Origin: Streptomyces hayashii
GTDB taxonomy: Bacteria > Actinomycetota > Actinomycetes > Streptomycetales > Streptomycetaceae
DNA: 64,000 nt
Assembly (NCBI RefSeq): GCF_024539815.1
Contig: NZ_JAHHIU010000087.1
Coordinates: 1 to 64,000 of the forward strand
Direction of reading: 5' to 3'
Positions 17,080 to 28,738 of this stretch are shown here, one piece after another. A model generated the notes under the pieces. It searched no databases. It saw only the letters and a program-made list of their open reading frames with translations, and was not told the origin of the DNA. Positions within the stretch are counted from its first letter, which is position 1; each line of letters starts with the position of its first letter. The translations under genes were made by a program, and so were the position numbers.

Positions 17080-18765
17080 ATGTCCGTACAGTCCTCCACC
17101 CTTCCGGCCCCCGCCGCACTGCAACCATCGTCCTCGCCACCCGCGCTGCGTGGGCCGCGCCGATCCCTCGCGTCGGCGAGGTACCGCGTCCCGCTCCTCG
17201 CCCTCGCCGCCGTCCTCCCGCTGTACTGGGGGTGGGACGCCTTTCTCGCGACGGGCGGAGGCGACCTCGCCGCACAGTACGCGTGGGCGGGGTTCGTGGG
17301 CAGACACCCGGACACGCCGTACGGGCTCTTCTGGTTCGGCGGGACCCACACCGTCAACTACAGCGTCATCTCGCCGCACTTGATGGCCCTGATCGGTGTC
17401 CGTGCCGTCTCCGTGCTGTCCGGGGTCAGTGCCACCTGGACGCTGGCGGTGCTTCTGGAGCGCACCGTTGCGCGGGTGTCGCTGTGGCCCGCTCTGGTCG
17501 GGGCGCTGGCCCTCTGGTACAACGTCGTGCTCGGCCGCACCACGTTCGCCCTCGGCCTGGCCTTCGCGCTCGCGGGCCTGCTCGCCGTGGCCGACCGCGC
17601 GCCCCGGCCCGCCCGGCTCGCCGCCGCCGCGTTCGGGGCGCTGTTCGCGACGATGGGCAGCCCGGTGGCGGGCCTCTTCCTGCTGGTGGCGGGCGCCGGA
17701 TATCTGCTCGCCCGGCAGTACGGCAAGGGTCTCGCCCTGATTCTCCCGCCGGTCGCCGTCGTCGGCCTGACCACGTTGTTCTTCCCTTTCCAGGGCGAAC
17801 AACCCATGGCCGCGGGCCGCATGATCCTGCCCGTGCTGCTGTCCGCCGCCGTGGTGTGGGCGTCCCCGCGCGAGTGGCGGGTGGTGCGGGCGGGCAGCGC
17901 CCTGTATGCCGCCGGGGTCGTCCTGACCTGGCTGGTCCCCTCGCCCATCGGCAACAACGTGGAGCGGCTCGCCCTGCTCTTCGCTCCCGCGGTGTTGCTC
18001 GCGGCCGCGCTGCACCGCCGCTCCCGGGGCATCCGGCACGGCGTGCGTCGCTCTCATATGCGGGCGATGGCCCTGGTGACCGCTCTCTCCGTCTCCTATC
18101 TCTGCGTGACGTCGCTGATGCATCTGCGCACCCCGGACCCGGTCCCCGGCTGGGTCACGCACACCGACGGGGTTCTCGCCGCGCTCGACCGGCTCGGCGC
18201 GAACCGCGGCCGGGTCGAACTGCCGACGGATCGCGACCACCGCGGGGCCACGCTCCTCGGCCCGCACGTCGAGCTGATGCGGGGCTGGAACCAGCAGTTG
18301 GACGTGGAACGGGGACGCCTGTTCTACGAGGGCGACCTCGACGGGCCGCGCTACCACGCCTGGCTGCGCTACTGGGCGGTCGGCTTCGTCGTCCTGCACG
18401 ACGGCACACCCGATCGGTCCGCCGAGCGCGAGACCGCGCTGATCAAGGAGGGGCAGGACTGGCTGGAGCCGGTCTGGCACGACCGCTACTGGAAGATCTA
18501 CCGGGTCCGCGACACCCTGCCGCTGGTCTCCGCCCCGGCCGTGCTGCAGCACGCGGGAGAGGCGGAGCTGACGCTGACGATGCCCGGCGCCGGGACGAGC
18601 ACCGTGCGGATCGAGTACTCGCCGTGGTTGCGGGTCGAGGGAGCCTGCCTCAGCGCGGACGGTCCGTGGACCCGGCTGACCGTGCCTCGGGCGGGCGTGT
18701 ACCGGCTGACCTCCGACTACGCCGGGGGGCCGGCCGACGAGCGCGGCTGCTGGCTGGACGGCTGA
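17080..18765 (+). CDS. Polytopic integral membrane protein, GT-C/YfhO-like
   Basis: A 561-residue membrane protein. The first TM helix is VPLLALAAVLPLYWGWDAFL (about residues 36-55). About nine more hydrophobic helices run to residue ~360, followed by an extracytoplasmic C-terminal domain of ~200 residues rich in aromatic and charged residues (GRLFYEGDLDGPRYHAWLRYW). This layout of many helices followed by a soluble domain resembles GT-C glycosyltransferases and YfhO-like proteins, but I see no diagnostic catalytic motif. An early DxD-like acidic loop is absent; GGGDLAAQYAWAG occupies the first loop. ATG 17080 was chosen over an earlier in-frame ATG at 17002 because the extra N-terminus is not membrane-like. 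No partner gene is adjacent. Confidence 0.6.
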   Translation: MSVQSSTLPAPAALQPSSSPPALRGPRRSLASARYRVPLLALAAVLPLYWGWDAFLATGGGDLAAQYAWAGFVGRHPDTPYGLFWFGGTHTVNYSVISPHLMALIGVRAVSVLSGVSATWTLAVLLERTVARVSLWPALVGALALWYNVVLGRTTFALGLAFALAGLLAVADRAPRPARLAAAAFGALFATMGSPVAGLFLLVAGAGYLLARQYGKGLALILPPVAVVGLTTLFFPFQGEQPMAAGRMILPVLLSAAVVWASPREWRVVRAGSALYAAGVVLTWLVPSPIGNNVERLALLFAPAVLLAAALHRRSRGIRHGVRRSHMRAMALVTALSVSYLCVTSLMHLRTPDPVPGWVTHTDGVLAALDRLGANRGRVELPTDRDHRGATLLGPHVELMRGWNQQLDVERGRLFYEGDLDGPRYHAWLRYWAVGFVVLHDGTPDRSAERETALIKEGQDWLEPVWHDRYWKIYRVRDTLPLVSAPAVLQHAGEAELTLTMPGAGTSTVRIEYSPWLRVEGACLSADGPWTRLTVPRAGVYRLTSDYAGGPADERGCWLDG

Positions 18766-19058
18766 GCAACGTCCGCCTCCGCCGGGCGCGCGTCCCGCGG
18801 AGACGGACTTCTTCCCCCGGGGGACATGTCACGGACGGCGCTGCCGTTCGCTCCGGGGCCCGGCGCGTGCGGCCGACCTGCGCGCCCCGACGGGCCTCGG
18901 TCGCACGACGGTGCAGCCGCCGGACGAGACCGGGCCCGGTGCCGACGGGCCCGAGGAGTGCCGTGAGCCACGGGGAACGGCGGCGGGACCGCGGGGGACC
19001 GTCACGCGTTCCGCGTGTCACGTCGTACCGGCACGTGCCCGGCGAACCGATTCCACGC

Positions 19059-19066
19059 AAGCGCTT
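19059..19066. promoter_or_regulatory. AAGCGCTT core, distal LacI-type half of the GH54 control region
   Basis: The palindrome AAGCGCTT, in the context GCAAGCGCTTCG, lies about 510 bp upstream of the first gene of the polysaccharide locus. It matches the core at 19505-19512. LacI-family repressors of hemicellulose genes in Streptomyces commonly bind CG-centred palindromes; binding here is inferred. Confidence 0.3.
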
Positions 19067-19427
19067 CGACGGGATGGTACGACCGGCCGACGACGGGGTC
19101 AATGGCGTGCCGCGCGGCGAAGGGGACGCCGCAACGTGGTCCGGGCCGCCGCCGCTCGGACCGCCGCCCTCCGGATCGGTGGCGCGTCGTGGGAGGTTGG
19201 CGGCTGCATGCCAGCTCAGCGGCGTGATGGGCGGTCACCCGGGCATCCGCGGCCGGTCGTCGGACGCCCCCGCGGGCGCCCGCCGCGCCCCGTACGGCGG
19301 GCGGATCCGCCGCCGTCCGCCTGCCTCCGACCCGACGTTGTTCGAGGGGGCGAACCGGCCTCGAACCGCTGAAATCAGCCGTCGAACCGATTCCGCGACA
19401 ACGTTCACAGCGGAAGCCTCCGGACCC

Positions 19428-21173
<1,746 letters not shown>

Positions 21174-21200
21174 CCCGCACGCGGCTCCACGCGCCGTCCT

Positions 21201-21293
21201 GAACTGCTCCACGCACGTCGAACGGTTCCCCGCACGTCGAACGGTTCCACGCACGCGAACTGCTCCCCGCACGTCGAACGGCTCCAGCCCGTG
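21201..21293. repeat. 19-bp tandem repeat, about five copies
   Basis: Imperfect tandem copies of GAACGGTTCCACGCACGTC start at 21201, 21220, 21239, 21257 and 21276; the third is 18 bp and the last is partial. A weaker copy precedes them at 21183-21200. They fill the gap between the GH54 and beta-helix genes. Each unit has a GAACsGyTCC core that is nearly palindromic. Related CGAACCGATTCC elements lie upstream of the locus at about 19045 and 19383. Confidence 0.7.
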
Positions 21294-21384
21294 GCCGGCT
21301 CGCCCCGGCCACGGGCCGTTCGGCGCCGGACAACCGCCGCACCTGCCCCGATCGGCCGGCATGCGCCACCGCTGGAGGATGAGG

Positions 21385-23835
21385 ATGTCCAGATCCAGAG
21401 CGCTCCGCAGCCTCTGGGCCGCCCCCTTGGCCCTGCTCGCCCTGCTGGCCCAGAGCATGGGCACGGCCGGGGCCGCGACCGCGCTGCCCGCCGCGCGCCA
21501 AGCGGCGGCCGCCGACCTGTATGTGGCTCCGGGGGCGGCCCCGGGCGGGAACGGCACCGCCGAGCAGCCGTTCGCGACGATCGACCAGGCACGGCAGCCC
21601 GCGCACCGGCTCTCGGCTGATGCGGACGTCGTGGTCCATCTGGCCGGCGGCGTCTACCGGCTGTCCGAGCCGCTGGCCTTCGGCTCCGGTGACGGCGGCC
21701 AGAACGGCCACACCATCACCTACCAGGCCGTGTCCGGACAGCAGCCGGTCGTGAGCGGGGCCCGGCAGATATCAGGTTGGCAGGTGCATGATCGAAACAG
21801 CGACATCTGGTCGGCCCACGTCGGCACCGGGGCGAACACCCGTCAGCTGTACGTCGACGGCAGGGAATCGATGCGCGCGGCGATCCAGGTGCCCCGCTCC
21901 GCCTTCACCTTCACGCAGACCGGCCTGACCCTCGTCGACTCCTCCCTCGACTACCTGGCCGGCCTGTCGGACCAGAGCCACATGGAAGTCGAGAGCATCG
22001 ACTCCTTCACCGACCGCTACGCGCCGGTCCAGTCGATCAGCGGCAGAACCGTCACCATGCGGCAGCCCGCCTGGAACAACAACTCCTGGGGCTACGACAC
22101 CATCAACGCGCCCTTCGCCGGCGGGACCATGTACCTGGAGAACAACTACGCGTTCCTCAAACAGGCCGGACAGTGGTACCTCGACTCCTCCACCGGAGAC
22201 CTGTACTACCGGGCCCAGCCGGGGCAGAACCCGAACAGTCTCGACATCGAACTGCCCCGGCTGCAGAGCCTGCTCGGCATCAGCGGCAGCTACGCCTCCC
22301 CGGCCGCCGGCCTGGCGTTCACCGGCGTCCGGTTCACGGGTACCACCTGGCTCGGCCCGAGCGGCTCCGACGGCTACGCGGACCAGCAGAGCGGCGCGCA
22401 CATCACCGGCGCCTACCCGATGCCCGCCGACTGGCTGAACACCTGCAGGTCGGGATGCAAGCAGTTCGAGGCCACCCGCAACCGCTGGGCGCAGATGCCC
22501 GCGGCCGTACAGGTCTCCGCCGCCACCGGCATCACCTTCTCCGGCGACACGTTCTCCGAACTCGGGCAGGCCGGACTGGGCATCGGCAACGACGCGGTCG
22601 CCACGGCCTCGGGCACCGGACTCGGCGCGCACGACGTCACCGTCACCGGCAACACCTTCACCGACATCGCCGGGAGCGGCATCCAGATCGGCGGGATCCA
22701 GCCGGACGCGCACCACCCCGGCAACCCGCTGATGACCGACCAGAACATCGTCGTCAGCGACAACCGGGTCAGCGGGGTGGGCACCGACTACAAGGAGACC
22801 GCGGGCATCCTGTCCACCTACGTCACGAACGCGACGATCACCCACAACCAGTGCGACCACCTGCCCTACGACGGGATCGACATCGGCTGGGGCTGGGGCG
22901 TCAACGACCCGGGCGGCAGCCAGGACTACGTCAACAGGGGCACGTACGCCTATCAGCCCGTCTACAGCACCCCCACGACGCTGAAGAACAACACCGTCGC
23001 CCACAACCTGGTCTTCGACACCAAGAGAGCGATGTTCGACGGCGGCAGCATCTACAGCCTGTCCGCGAGCCCCGGCTCGGTGATCTCCGACAACTACATG
23101 TACGGCAACAACCACACCACCGCCCTGTACCTGGACGAGGGCTCCCGGTACCTGACGGTGTCCCGCAACGTGGTGCAGGACGCGGGGAACTGGGCGCTCA
23201 CCAACGCCAACGGCAACAACCACACCGACGACAGCACCTTCTCCGGCAACTGGTACAACGGCGGCAACACGTATGTGGCCACCGGCCCTCCGCACAACAA
23301 CGTCCTCACCGGCAATGTGCTGGTCGCCGGCGCCAACTGGCCGCAGGGCGCGCAGCAGGTCGTCCAGCAGGCGGGCGTCCGGTCGTCGGGCGCCGGTGAG
23401 GGCTTCCCCACCGGCCGCCGTCAGCTGGTGATCGGCAGCGACAGCCTGTGCCTGGACGTGTCCGGCGGCTCCACCGGCGCGGGCGCCGTGATCGACCAGT
23501 GGACCTGCAACGGGCAGAGCAACCAGCAGTTCGAGTTCGTGCCGTCCCCGGGCGGCTACGGGCAACTGCGGGCGCAGCACTCCGGGCAGGTCGTGGCGGT
23601 GTCGGGCGGCTCCACGACCGCCGGCACGCCCGACATCGTGCAGCAGGCCCCGGACGGAGCGGCCGCCGCCCTGTGGCTGCCGGTGCGGCAGTCCGACGGC
23701 TCGTTCTCCTTCCGGAACAAGAACAGCGGCCTGTGCCTCGACGTCTACGGCGGCGGCAACAACCTGGGCCAGCAGCTCGACCAGTGGCCCTGCAAGAACA
23801 CTCCCGGCAGCAACCAGGCATTCACCCCCCGCTGA
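21385..23835 (+). CDS. Secreted right-handed beta-helix carbohydrate-active enzyme with C-terminal CBM13
   Basis: An 816-residue exported protein. GGAGG at 21374-21378 supports ATG 21385 over the in-frame ATGs at 21361 and 21379. Signal peptide: about residues 1-38 (LWAAPLALLALLAQSMGTAGA). After LYVAPGAAPGGNGTAEQPFA, the body (about 45-660) has the repeated short-strand pattern of a parallel beta-helix: NTFTDIAGSGIQIGGI, NRVSGVG, NTVAHNLVFD, NYMYGNN. Conserved acidic/aromatic segments include DGIDIGWGWGVNDPGG and ALYLDEGSRYLTVS. This opening and fold are found in glycosidase families such as GH120 and GH141, but I cannot assign one. Residues ~670-816 are a CBM13 nearly identical to that of the clan GH-A enzyme at 28739. 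Confidence 0.72.
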   Translation: MSRSRALRSLWAAPLALLALLAQSMGTAGAATALPAARQAAAADLYVAPGAAPGGNGTAEQPFATIDQARQPAHRLSADADVVVHLAGGVYRLSEPLAFGSGDGGQNGHTITYQAVSGQQPVVSGARQISGWQVHDRNSDIWSAHVGTGANTRQLYVDGRESMRAAIQVPRSAFTFTQTGLTLVDSSLDYLAGLSDQSHMEVESIDSFTDRYAPVQSISGRTVTMRQPAWNNNSWGYDTINAPFAGGTMYLENNYAFLKQAGQWYLDSSTGDLYYRAQPGQNPNSLDIELPRLQSLLGISGSYASPAAGLAFTGVRFTGTTWLGPSGSDGYADQQSGAHITGAYPMPADWLNTCRSGCKQFEATRNRWAQMPAAVQVSAATGITFSGDTFSELGQAGLGIGNDAVATASGTGLGAHDVTVTGNTFTDIAGSGIQIGGIQPDAHHPGNPLMTDQNIVVSDNRVSGVGTDYKETAGILSTYVTNATITHNQCDHLPYDGIDIGWGWGVNDPGGSQDYVNRGTYAYQPVYSTPTTLKNNTVAHNLVFDTKRAMFDGGSIYSLSASPGSVISDNYMYGNNHTTALYLDEGSRYLTVSRNVVQDAGNWALTNANGNNHTDDSTFSGNWYNGGNTYVATGPPHNNVLTGNVLVAGANWPQGAQQVVQQAGVRSSGAGEGFPTGRRQLVIGSDSLCLDVSGGSTGAGAVIDQWTCNGQSNQQFEFVPSPGGYGQLRAQHSGQVVAVSGGSTTAGTPDIVQQAPDGAAAALWLPVRQSDGSFSFRNKNSGLCLDVYGGGNNLGQQLDQWPCKNTPGSNQAFTPR

Positions 23836-23888
23836 CCGGCCGCCCGGTCGTTCGGCCCGCCCACTGTCCCCCACCAGTGAGGAACCCG

Positions 23889-25034
23889 ATGAAGCTGATG
23901 AAGAAGTACCCCGCACTCCTCGCCGCGACGCTGGCGACCGCGCTCGGCACGGGCGCCGCGCTGCCCGCGGCGGCGGCCGCCACCGAACCGCCGCGCTCCA
24001 CCGCACGGGCCGCCGCCGCGCCGGCCGCCCTGCGTGTGATGCCGCTGGGCGACTCGATCACCTGGGGCGTCGGCAGCCCGTCCGGGAACAGCTACCGGAG
24101 CTTCCTGTGGAACCAGCTGTCGGCCGACGGGCACGCCCTGGACTTCGTCGGCTCGGGCCGTAACGGCACCATGTCCGACCCGGACAACGAAGGACACTCC
24201 GGCTGGCGGATCGACCAGATCGCCGGCATCGCCGACTCCGTGCTGGCCCGTCACCGCCCGAACGTCGTCACCCTGGAGATCGGCACCAACGACCTCAACG
24301 GCAACTACCAGGTCGCGACCGCCCCCGACCGGCTCCGTTCGCTCATCGACCAGATCACCCGCGACGCCCCCGACGCGACCGTCCTCGTCGGCACCGTCAT
24401 CGTCTCGACCAGCGCCACCGAGGAGGCCAACCGGCCCGCGTTCAACGCCCGGCTGCCCGGAATCGTCCAGGCCGAGCAGGCCGCCGGCAAGCATGTGCGC
24501 CTGGTGGACATGAGCGCGCTCACCGGCGCGGACCTGTCCGACGCCCTGCACCCCAACGACAACGGCTTCCGCAAGATGGCGGACGCCTTCCGCGCCGGGG
24601 TCCAGGCCGCGGACGCGGCAGGCTGGATCAAGCCGCCGGTCCCCGTGGGCGGACAGGTGCGCTCCGGCATCGCGGGGAAGTGCCTCGACGTCCACGGCGG
24701 CAACAGCGCCAACGGGACCGCCGCGGACATCTCGTCCTGCGACGGCTCCGCCGCCCAGCAGTGGTCCGCCCGCTCCGACGGCACCCTGCGGGCCCTCGGG
24801 AAGTGCCTCGACGTCAACGCCCGAGGCACTGCCAACGGCGCCAGGATCCAGATCTGGGACTGCCACGGCGGCGCCAACCAGCAATGGCAGACCTACAACG
24901 GCGGTTACCGCAACCCGGTCTCCGGCCGCTGCCTCGACGACCCCGGCTCGTCCACCGCAGACGGCACGCAACTGGTCCTGTGGGACTGCAACGGCGCCGC
25001 CAACCAGCAGTGGAGCGCTCTGCCGGTCACCTGA
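23889..25034 (+). CDS. Secreted SGNH/GDSL esterase (CE3-like) with C-terminal CBM13
   Basis: A 381-residue exported esterase. Signal peptide: about residues 1-31. The SGNH catalytic domain spans about 47-245: block I PLGDSITWG with Ser56, block III EIGTNDLNG (Asn134) and block V SDALHPND with Asp218 and His221. The RVMPLGDSITWG start and domain length fit CE3-like acetylxylan esterases, so removal of O-acetyl groups from hemicellulose is likely, not proven. Residues ~255-381 are a CBM13 with three repeats (CLDVHGGNS, CLDVNARGT, CLDDPGSST). ATG 23889 has GAGG at 23879-23882 and is 53 bp after the beta-helix gene, so the two are probably co-transcribed. Confidence 0.87.
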   Translation: MKLMKKYPALLAATLATALGTGAALPAAAAATEPPRSTARAAAAPAALRVMPLGDSITWGVGSPSGNSYRSFLWNQLSADGHALDFVGSGRNGTMSDPDNEGHSGWRIDQIAGIADSVLARHRPNVVTLEIGTNDLNGNYQVATAPDRLRSLIDQITRDAPDATVLVGTVIVSTSATEEANRPAFNARLPGIVQAEQAAGKHVRLVDMSALTGADLSDALHPNDNGFRKMADAFRAGVQAADAAGWIKPPVPVGGQVRSGIAGKCLDVHGGNSANGTAADISSCDGSAAQQWSARSDGTLRALGKCLDVNARGTANGARIQIWDCHGGANQQWQTYNGGYRNPVSGRCLDDPGSSTADGTQLVLWDCNGAANQQWSALPVT

Positions 25035-25106
25035 GCCCGTGTCCCGACTCCACCGCGGCACCGCCTCGCGGTCGTGTCCCCCCACATCCGAAGAGAAGGA
25101 TCCTCC

Positions 25107-25191
25107 ATGTCCTGGCTGGACGGGCAACGGCACGCGGATGGAGATCCGGGACGCCGACGGCGGCGCCGACCGGCACGGGAACCTCAGGTGA
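25107..25191 (+). pseudogene. Degenerate CBM13 tail, relic of a deleted locus gene
   Basis: From 25108, the frame ending in TGA at 25189-25191 reads CPG-WTGNGTRMEIRDADGGADRHG-NLR-stop. This follows the last repeat of a CBM13 (for comparison, NGTKVEIWDCNGGANQQW), but the conserved Trp, Cys and Gln-x-Trp have decayed. An ATG at 25107 with AGAGAAGGA upstream is in another frame, as though a leader and start had been joined to a tail by an internal deletion. The gap 25035-25506 contains nothing else that looks coding. Confidence 0.6.
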
Positions 25192-25252
25192 GCTGATCGG
25201 CGCCCAGCGCCGCGCCCGTGCTCCTGGACCGTTCAGGGGCACGGGAACGAAG

Positions 25253-25292
25253 ACCCGCGCCCGGCACGGCGGCCGTCGCCGGACGCGGGTTT
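25253..25292 (+). terminator. Rho-independent-like hairpin after the CBM13 relic
   Basis: ACCCGCG (25253-25259) pairs with CGCGGGT (25284-25290), extended inside by CCGGC/GCCGG with one mismatch, then TTC. It could end transcription of the first three genes of the locus. Confidence 0.5.
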
Positions 25293-25367
25293 CGGCATGC
25301 CCTCATGTCGAGCTGACCAGCCAATACATGGGATGGATGGCCTTCTCGGCGAGGATGGTGCGGTGTA

Positions 25368-25399
25368 TTGACAGTCCCCGAGGCCTGTGGAATCACTAT
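25368..25399 (+). promoter_or_regulatory. Candidate second promoter of the polysaccharide locus
   Basis: TTGACA at 25368-25373 lies in a locally AT-richer stretch, with weak -10 choices at 25391-25399 (ATCACT or CACTAT). It is downstream of the hairpin at 25253 and about 130 bp before the second GH54 gene. Confidence 0.35.
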
Positions 25400-25506
25400 G
25401 ACATGGGATGTCTGAGGGTTCCCTGTAAGCGATCCCGGACACCCTGACCCCTTCGGACAGGCACGCGCCCTCTCTGTCTCCGTCCCCCACATATCCGAGG
25501 AACAGA

Positions 25507-27015
25507 ATGCAGCCCTCATCCGTTTCGCCCTGGAGCCCCGCGGCTCGTCGAGGACCACGCTTACCGACGGCCGCCGTGCTGTGCGTGATGGCACTGCTGG
25601 CCATGCTGTCGGCGACCGCGCCGGCATGGTCGTCGTCGGCCTCGACAGCCCCCCTGACGAGCTCGGCGTCGGGACGGTGCCTGGACGTCAAGGGCAACGT
25701 CGACACGCCGGAGACGACGCTGGACGTCTGGGACTGCAACGGCCAGGTCAACCAGGCGTTCGAGTTCACGGCGGCGGGCGAGCTGAGGACGATGGGCGGC
25801 GCCCGGTGCGTGGACGCCTACGACGACCGGTCCGCCCCGGGAGCCCCGGTCGTCATCCGCTCGTGCGACGGACGGGCGACCCAGGCGTGGCGCAAGAACG
25901 CCGACGGGTCCGTCACCGGCGTCCGGTCCGGGTTCTGCCTGGACGTCAGCGGGGCGGGCACCGCCAACGGCACCGCGGTCATTCTGTGGACCTGCACCGG
26001 CCGCGGCAACCAGAAGTGGAGCACACCGACGACTCCGCCCGCGCCCGGCGGATCGGGCCCGTGCGACCTCTACTCCGCGGGCGGTACACCGTGCGTGGCC
26101 GCGCACAGCACGGTGCGGGCGCTCCTCAGCTCGTACCGGGGCTCGCTGTACCAGGTGAGGCGTTCCTCGGACAACGCGACCAGGGACATCGGCGTGCTCG
26201 TGCCCGGCGGTACCGCCGACGCGGCCGCGCAGGACTCGTTCTGCGCGGGGACCTCGTGCGTGATCACGGTCGTCCGCGACCAGTCCGGACACGGCAACGA
26301 CCTGTGGTACCAGGGATCCGCCCAGGTCCCGGGATCGAGCCAGAGCAGTCCCGCGAAGGCGACCACCGAGTCGCTGACCGCCGGGGGCGCCAAGGCGTAC
26401 TCGCTGTACATCAACCCCGGCAACAGCTACTGGCGCGATGGTCACCTGACGGGCGTGCCGACCGGCGCCGCGCCCGAAGGGGCGTACATGGTCACCAGCG
26501 GCACCCACGTCAACGGCGGCTGCTGCTTCGACTACGGCAACAGCGAGACCACCCGCAAGGCCGACGCGGCCGGGGCGATGGACGCGATCAACTTCGGCAC
26601 CGAGTGCTGGTTCGGCGGTTGCGCCGGCAGCGGTCCCTGGGTGCAGGCCGACCTCGAATGGGGCCTTTACCCCGGCGGCAGCAAGTCCTGGAACACCAGG
26701 CAGCGGGCCTTTCCCGGCAAGTTCGTCACCGCGATGCTGAAGAACAACGGGACGTCGAGATTCGCCCTCAAGGGCGGCAACGCCCAGTCCGGCGCCCTGA
26801 CCACCCTGTGGGACGGCGGCCTGCCCGGCGGATACAGCCCGATGAAGAAACAGGGAGCCATCGTCCTCGGCAGCGGCGGTGACTGCTGCAAGCCCGGCGG
26901 CGGCGCCAATCTGAGCGCCGGCACCTTCTACGAAGGAGCGATCGTCGCCGGCTACCCCTCCGACGCGACCGACGACGCGGTGCAGGCGAACATCACCGCG
27001 GCCGGCTACCGCTGA
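25507..27015 (+). CDS. Secreted CBM13-GH54 alpha-L-arabinofuranosidase (lectin domain N-terminal)
   Basis: A 502-residue exported enzyme with the reverse layout of the first GH54 protein. Signal peptide: about residues 1-46. CBM13: about 50-172 (CLDVKGN, CVDAYDD, CLDVSGA; NQAF, TQAW, NQKW). Pro-rich linker: 173-182. GH54 catalytic domain: 183-502, starting [19 protein letters not shown]. It keeps the vicinal pair GGCCFDYGN (Cys339-Cys340), the nucleophile Glu384 in WVQADLEW and the acid/base Asp459 in GSGGDCCKPGGG. Unlike its paralogue, it has an extra CWFGGC pair (367, 372), and the acid/base is followed directly by a second vicinal Cys pair inside an insertion. It ends exactly at the catalytic domain. 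Confidence 0.92.
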   Translation: MQPSSVSPWSPAARRGPRLPTAAVLCVMALLAMLSATAPAWSSSASTAPLTSSASGRCLDVKGNVDTPETTLDVWDCNGQVNQAFEFTAAGELRTMGGARCVDAYDDRSAPGAPVVIRSCDGRATQAWRKNADGSVTGVRSGFCLDVSGAGTANGTAVILWTCTGRGNQKWSTPTTPPAPGGSGPCDLYSAGGTPCVAAHSTVRALLSSYRGSLYQVRRSSDNATRDIGVLVPGGTADAAAQDSFCAGTSCVITVVRDQSGHGNDLWYQGSAQVPGSSQSSPAKATTESLTAGGAKAYSLYINPGNSYWRDGHLTGVPTGAAPEGAYMVTSGTHVNGGCCFDYGNSETTRKADAAGAMDAINFGTECWFGGCAGSGPWVQADLEWGLYPGGSKSWNTRQRAFPGKFVTAMLKNNGTSRFALKGGNAQSGALTTLWDGGLPGGYSPMKKQGAIVLGSGGDCCKPGGGANLSAGTFYEGAIVAGYPSDATDDAVQANITAAGYR

Positions 27016-27053
27016 GCTCCCTTCCCCCAACCCGGCTCAGGAGTCGATGACTT

Positions 27054-28738
27054 ATGCCCATGACCCGTGCGAGAGCCAGGCGCCCTCGGACGCTTTCGGC
27101 GTCGCTGCCGTCCTTGCGCAGCGCCCTGGCAGTCGCGTTGTCGGCCGCGCTGCCCGCCGTGGCCGTCTCCCTGCTCGCCCTCGGCACGGCGCAGCCCGCC
27201 GCCGCGCAGCCCGCCACCGCCAAGCCCGCCGCCGCGGCGCTGGGCAACGGGCTCGCTCCGACCCCCCAGATGGGTTTCAACGACTGGAACGCATACGGCT
27301 GCAACGTCTCCGAGTCGCTGATCAAGTCCACCGCACAGGCGATGCACTCCAACGGGATGCAGGCGGCGGGATACTCGTACGTCAACATCGACGACTGCTG
27401 GATGACCCACAACCGTGACTCCGGCGGCCGTCTCGTCGCGGACCCGGCCAAGTTCCCCGACGGCATCAAGGGCACCGCGGACTACGTGCACTCACTGGGC
27501 CTGAAGCTGGGGATCTACGAGGACGCGGGCACCGCGACCTGCGCCGGATACCCGGGCAGCCTGGGACACGAGACCACCGACGCGCAGTCCTTCGCGTCGT
27601 GGGGCGTGGACTACCTGAAGTACGACAACTGCAACAACACGGGGGCGCCCGCACGGAGCCGGTACACCGCGATGCGCGACGCCCTCGCGGCCACCGGCCG
27701 GCCGATCCTGTACAGCCTGTGCAACTGGGGCCAGGACAACGTGTGGACCTGGGGCGCGGACGTCGGCAACAGCTGGCGCACCACCGGCGACATCAGCCCG
27801 ACCTTCTCCAGCATGCTGTCGATCTTCCACAGCAACGTGAGGCTGGCCTCCTACGCCGGACCGGGCCACTGGAACGACCCGGACATGCTGGAGGTGGGCA
27901 ACGGCTCGCTGACGGCCACCGAGAGCCGCAGCGAGTTCAGCCTGTGGGCGGAGATGGCCGCGCCGCTGATCGCGGGCACCAACATCCCCTCGGCCCGGCC
28001 GGACACCCTGTCCACGCTGACCAACTCCCGGGTGATCGCCGTCGACCAGGATCCGCTGGGCAGGCAGGGCGCCATGGTCTCCTCCTCGGGCGGCCTGGAC
28101 GTGCTGGCCAAGCCGCTGGCTGGCGGGGACGTCTCGGTGGCGCTGTTCAACGAGACGGGCTCGACGGCGACCATCACCACCAGCGCGGCGGCGATCGGGA
28201 AGACCGGTGCCTCCGCCTACACCCTCACCGACCTGTGGTCGGGCGCGTCTGCGACCACCTCCGGCACGATCAGCGCCTCCGTCCCGGCCCACGGCACGGT
28301 GATGTACCGGGTCGCCGGCGGCACCAGCGGCGGCGGAGGCTCCGACGTGACCGGTGCACTGCACGCGGTCGGCGCGGGCAAGTGCCTGGACATCCCGAAC
28401 TCCAGCAAGGCCGCCGGCACCCAGGCGGTGATCTGGAGCTGCCACGGCGGGGTCAACCAGACCTGGACGCACTCCACGTCCGGCCGGCTCACCGTCTACT
28501 CCGGAGCCGATCAGATGTGCCTGGACGCCTACGACAACCAGAGCAGCCCCGGGACGAAGGTGGAGATCTGGCGCTGCAACGGCCGGACCAATCAACAGTG
28601 GACGCTGAACGCCGACGGCACGATCACCGGCGTCCAGTCCGGTCTGTGCCTGAACGTCGCCGGTGCGGCCACCGCCGACGGAGCGCTCGCCGAGCTCTGG
28701 ACCTGCAACGGCGCCCGCAGCCAGCAGTGGACGCTGGG

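Noticed and set aside
27599..28738. Extended upstream start for the clan GH-A gene
   Set aside because: The extension would overlap most of the GH27 gene and lacks signal-peptide features; the ATGA overlap at 28739 with a signal peptide just after is the natural start.
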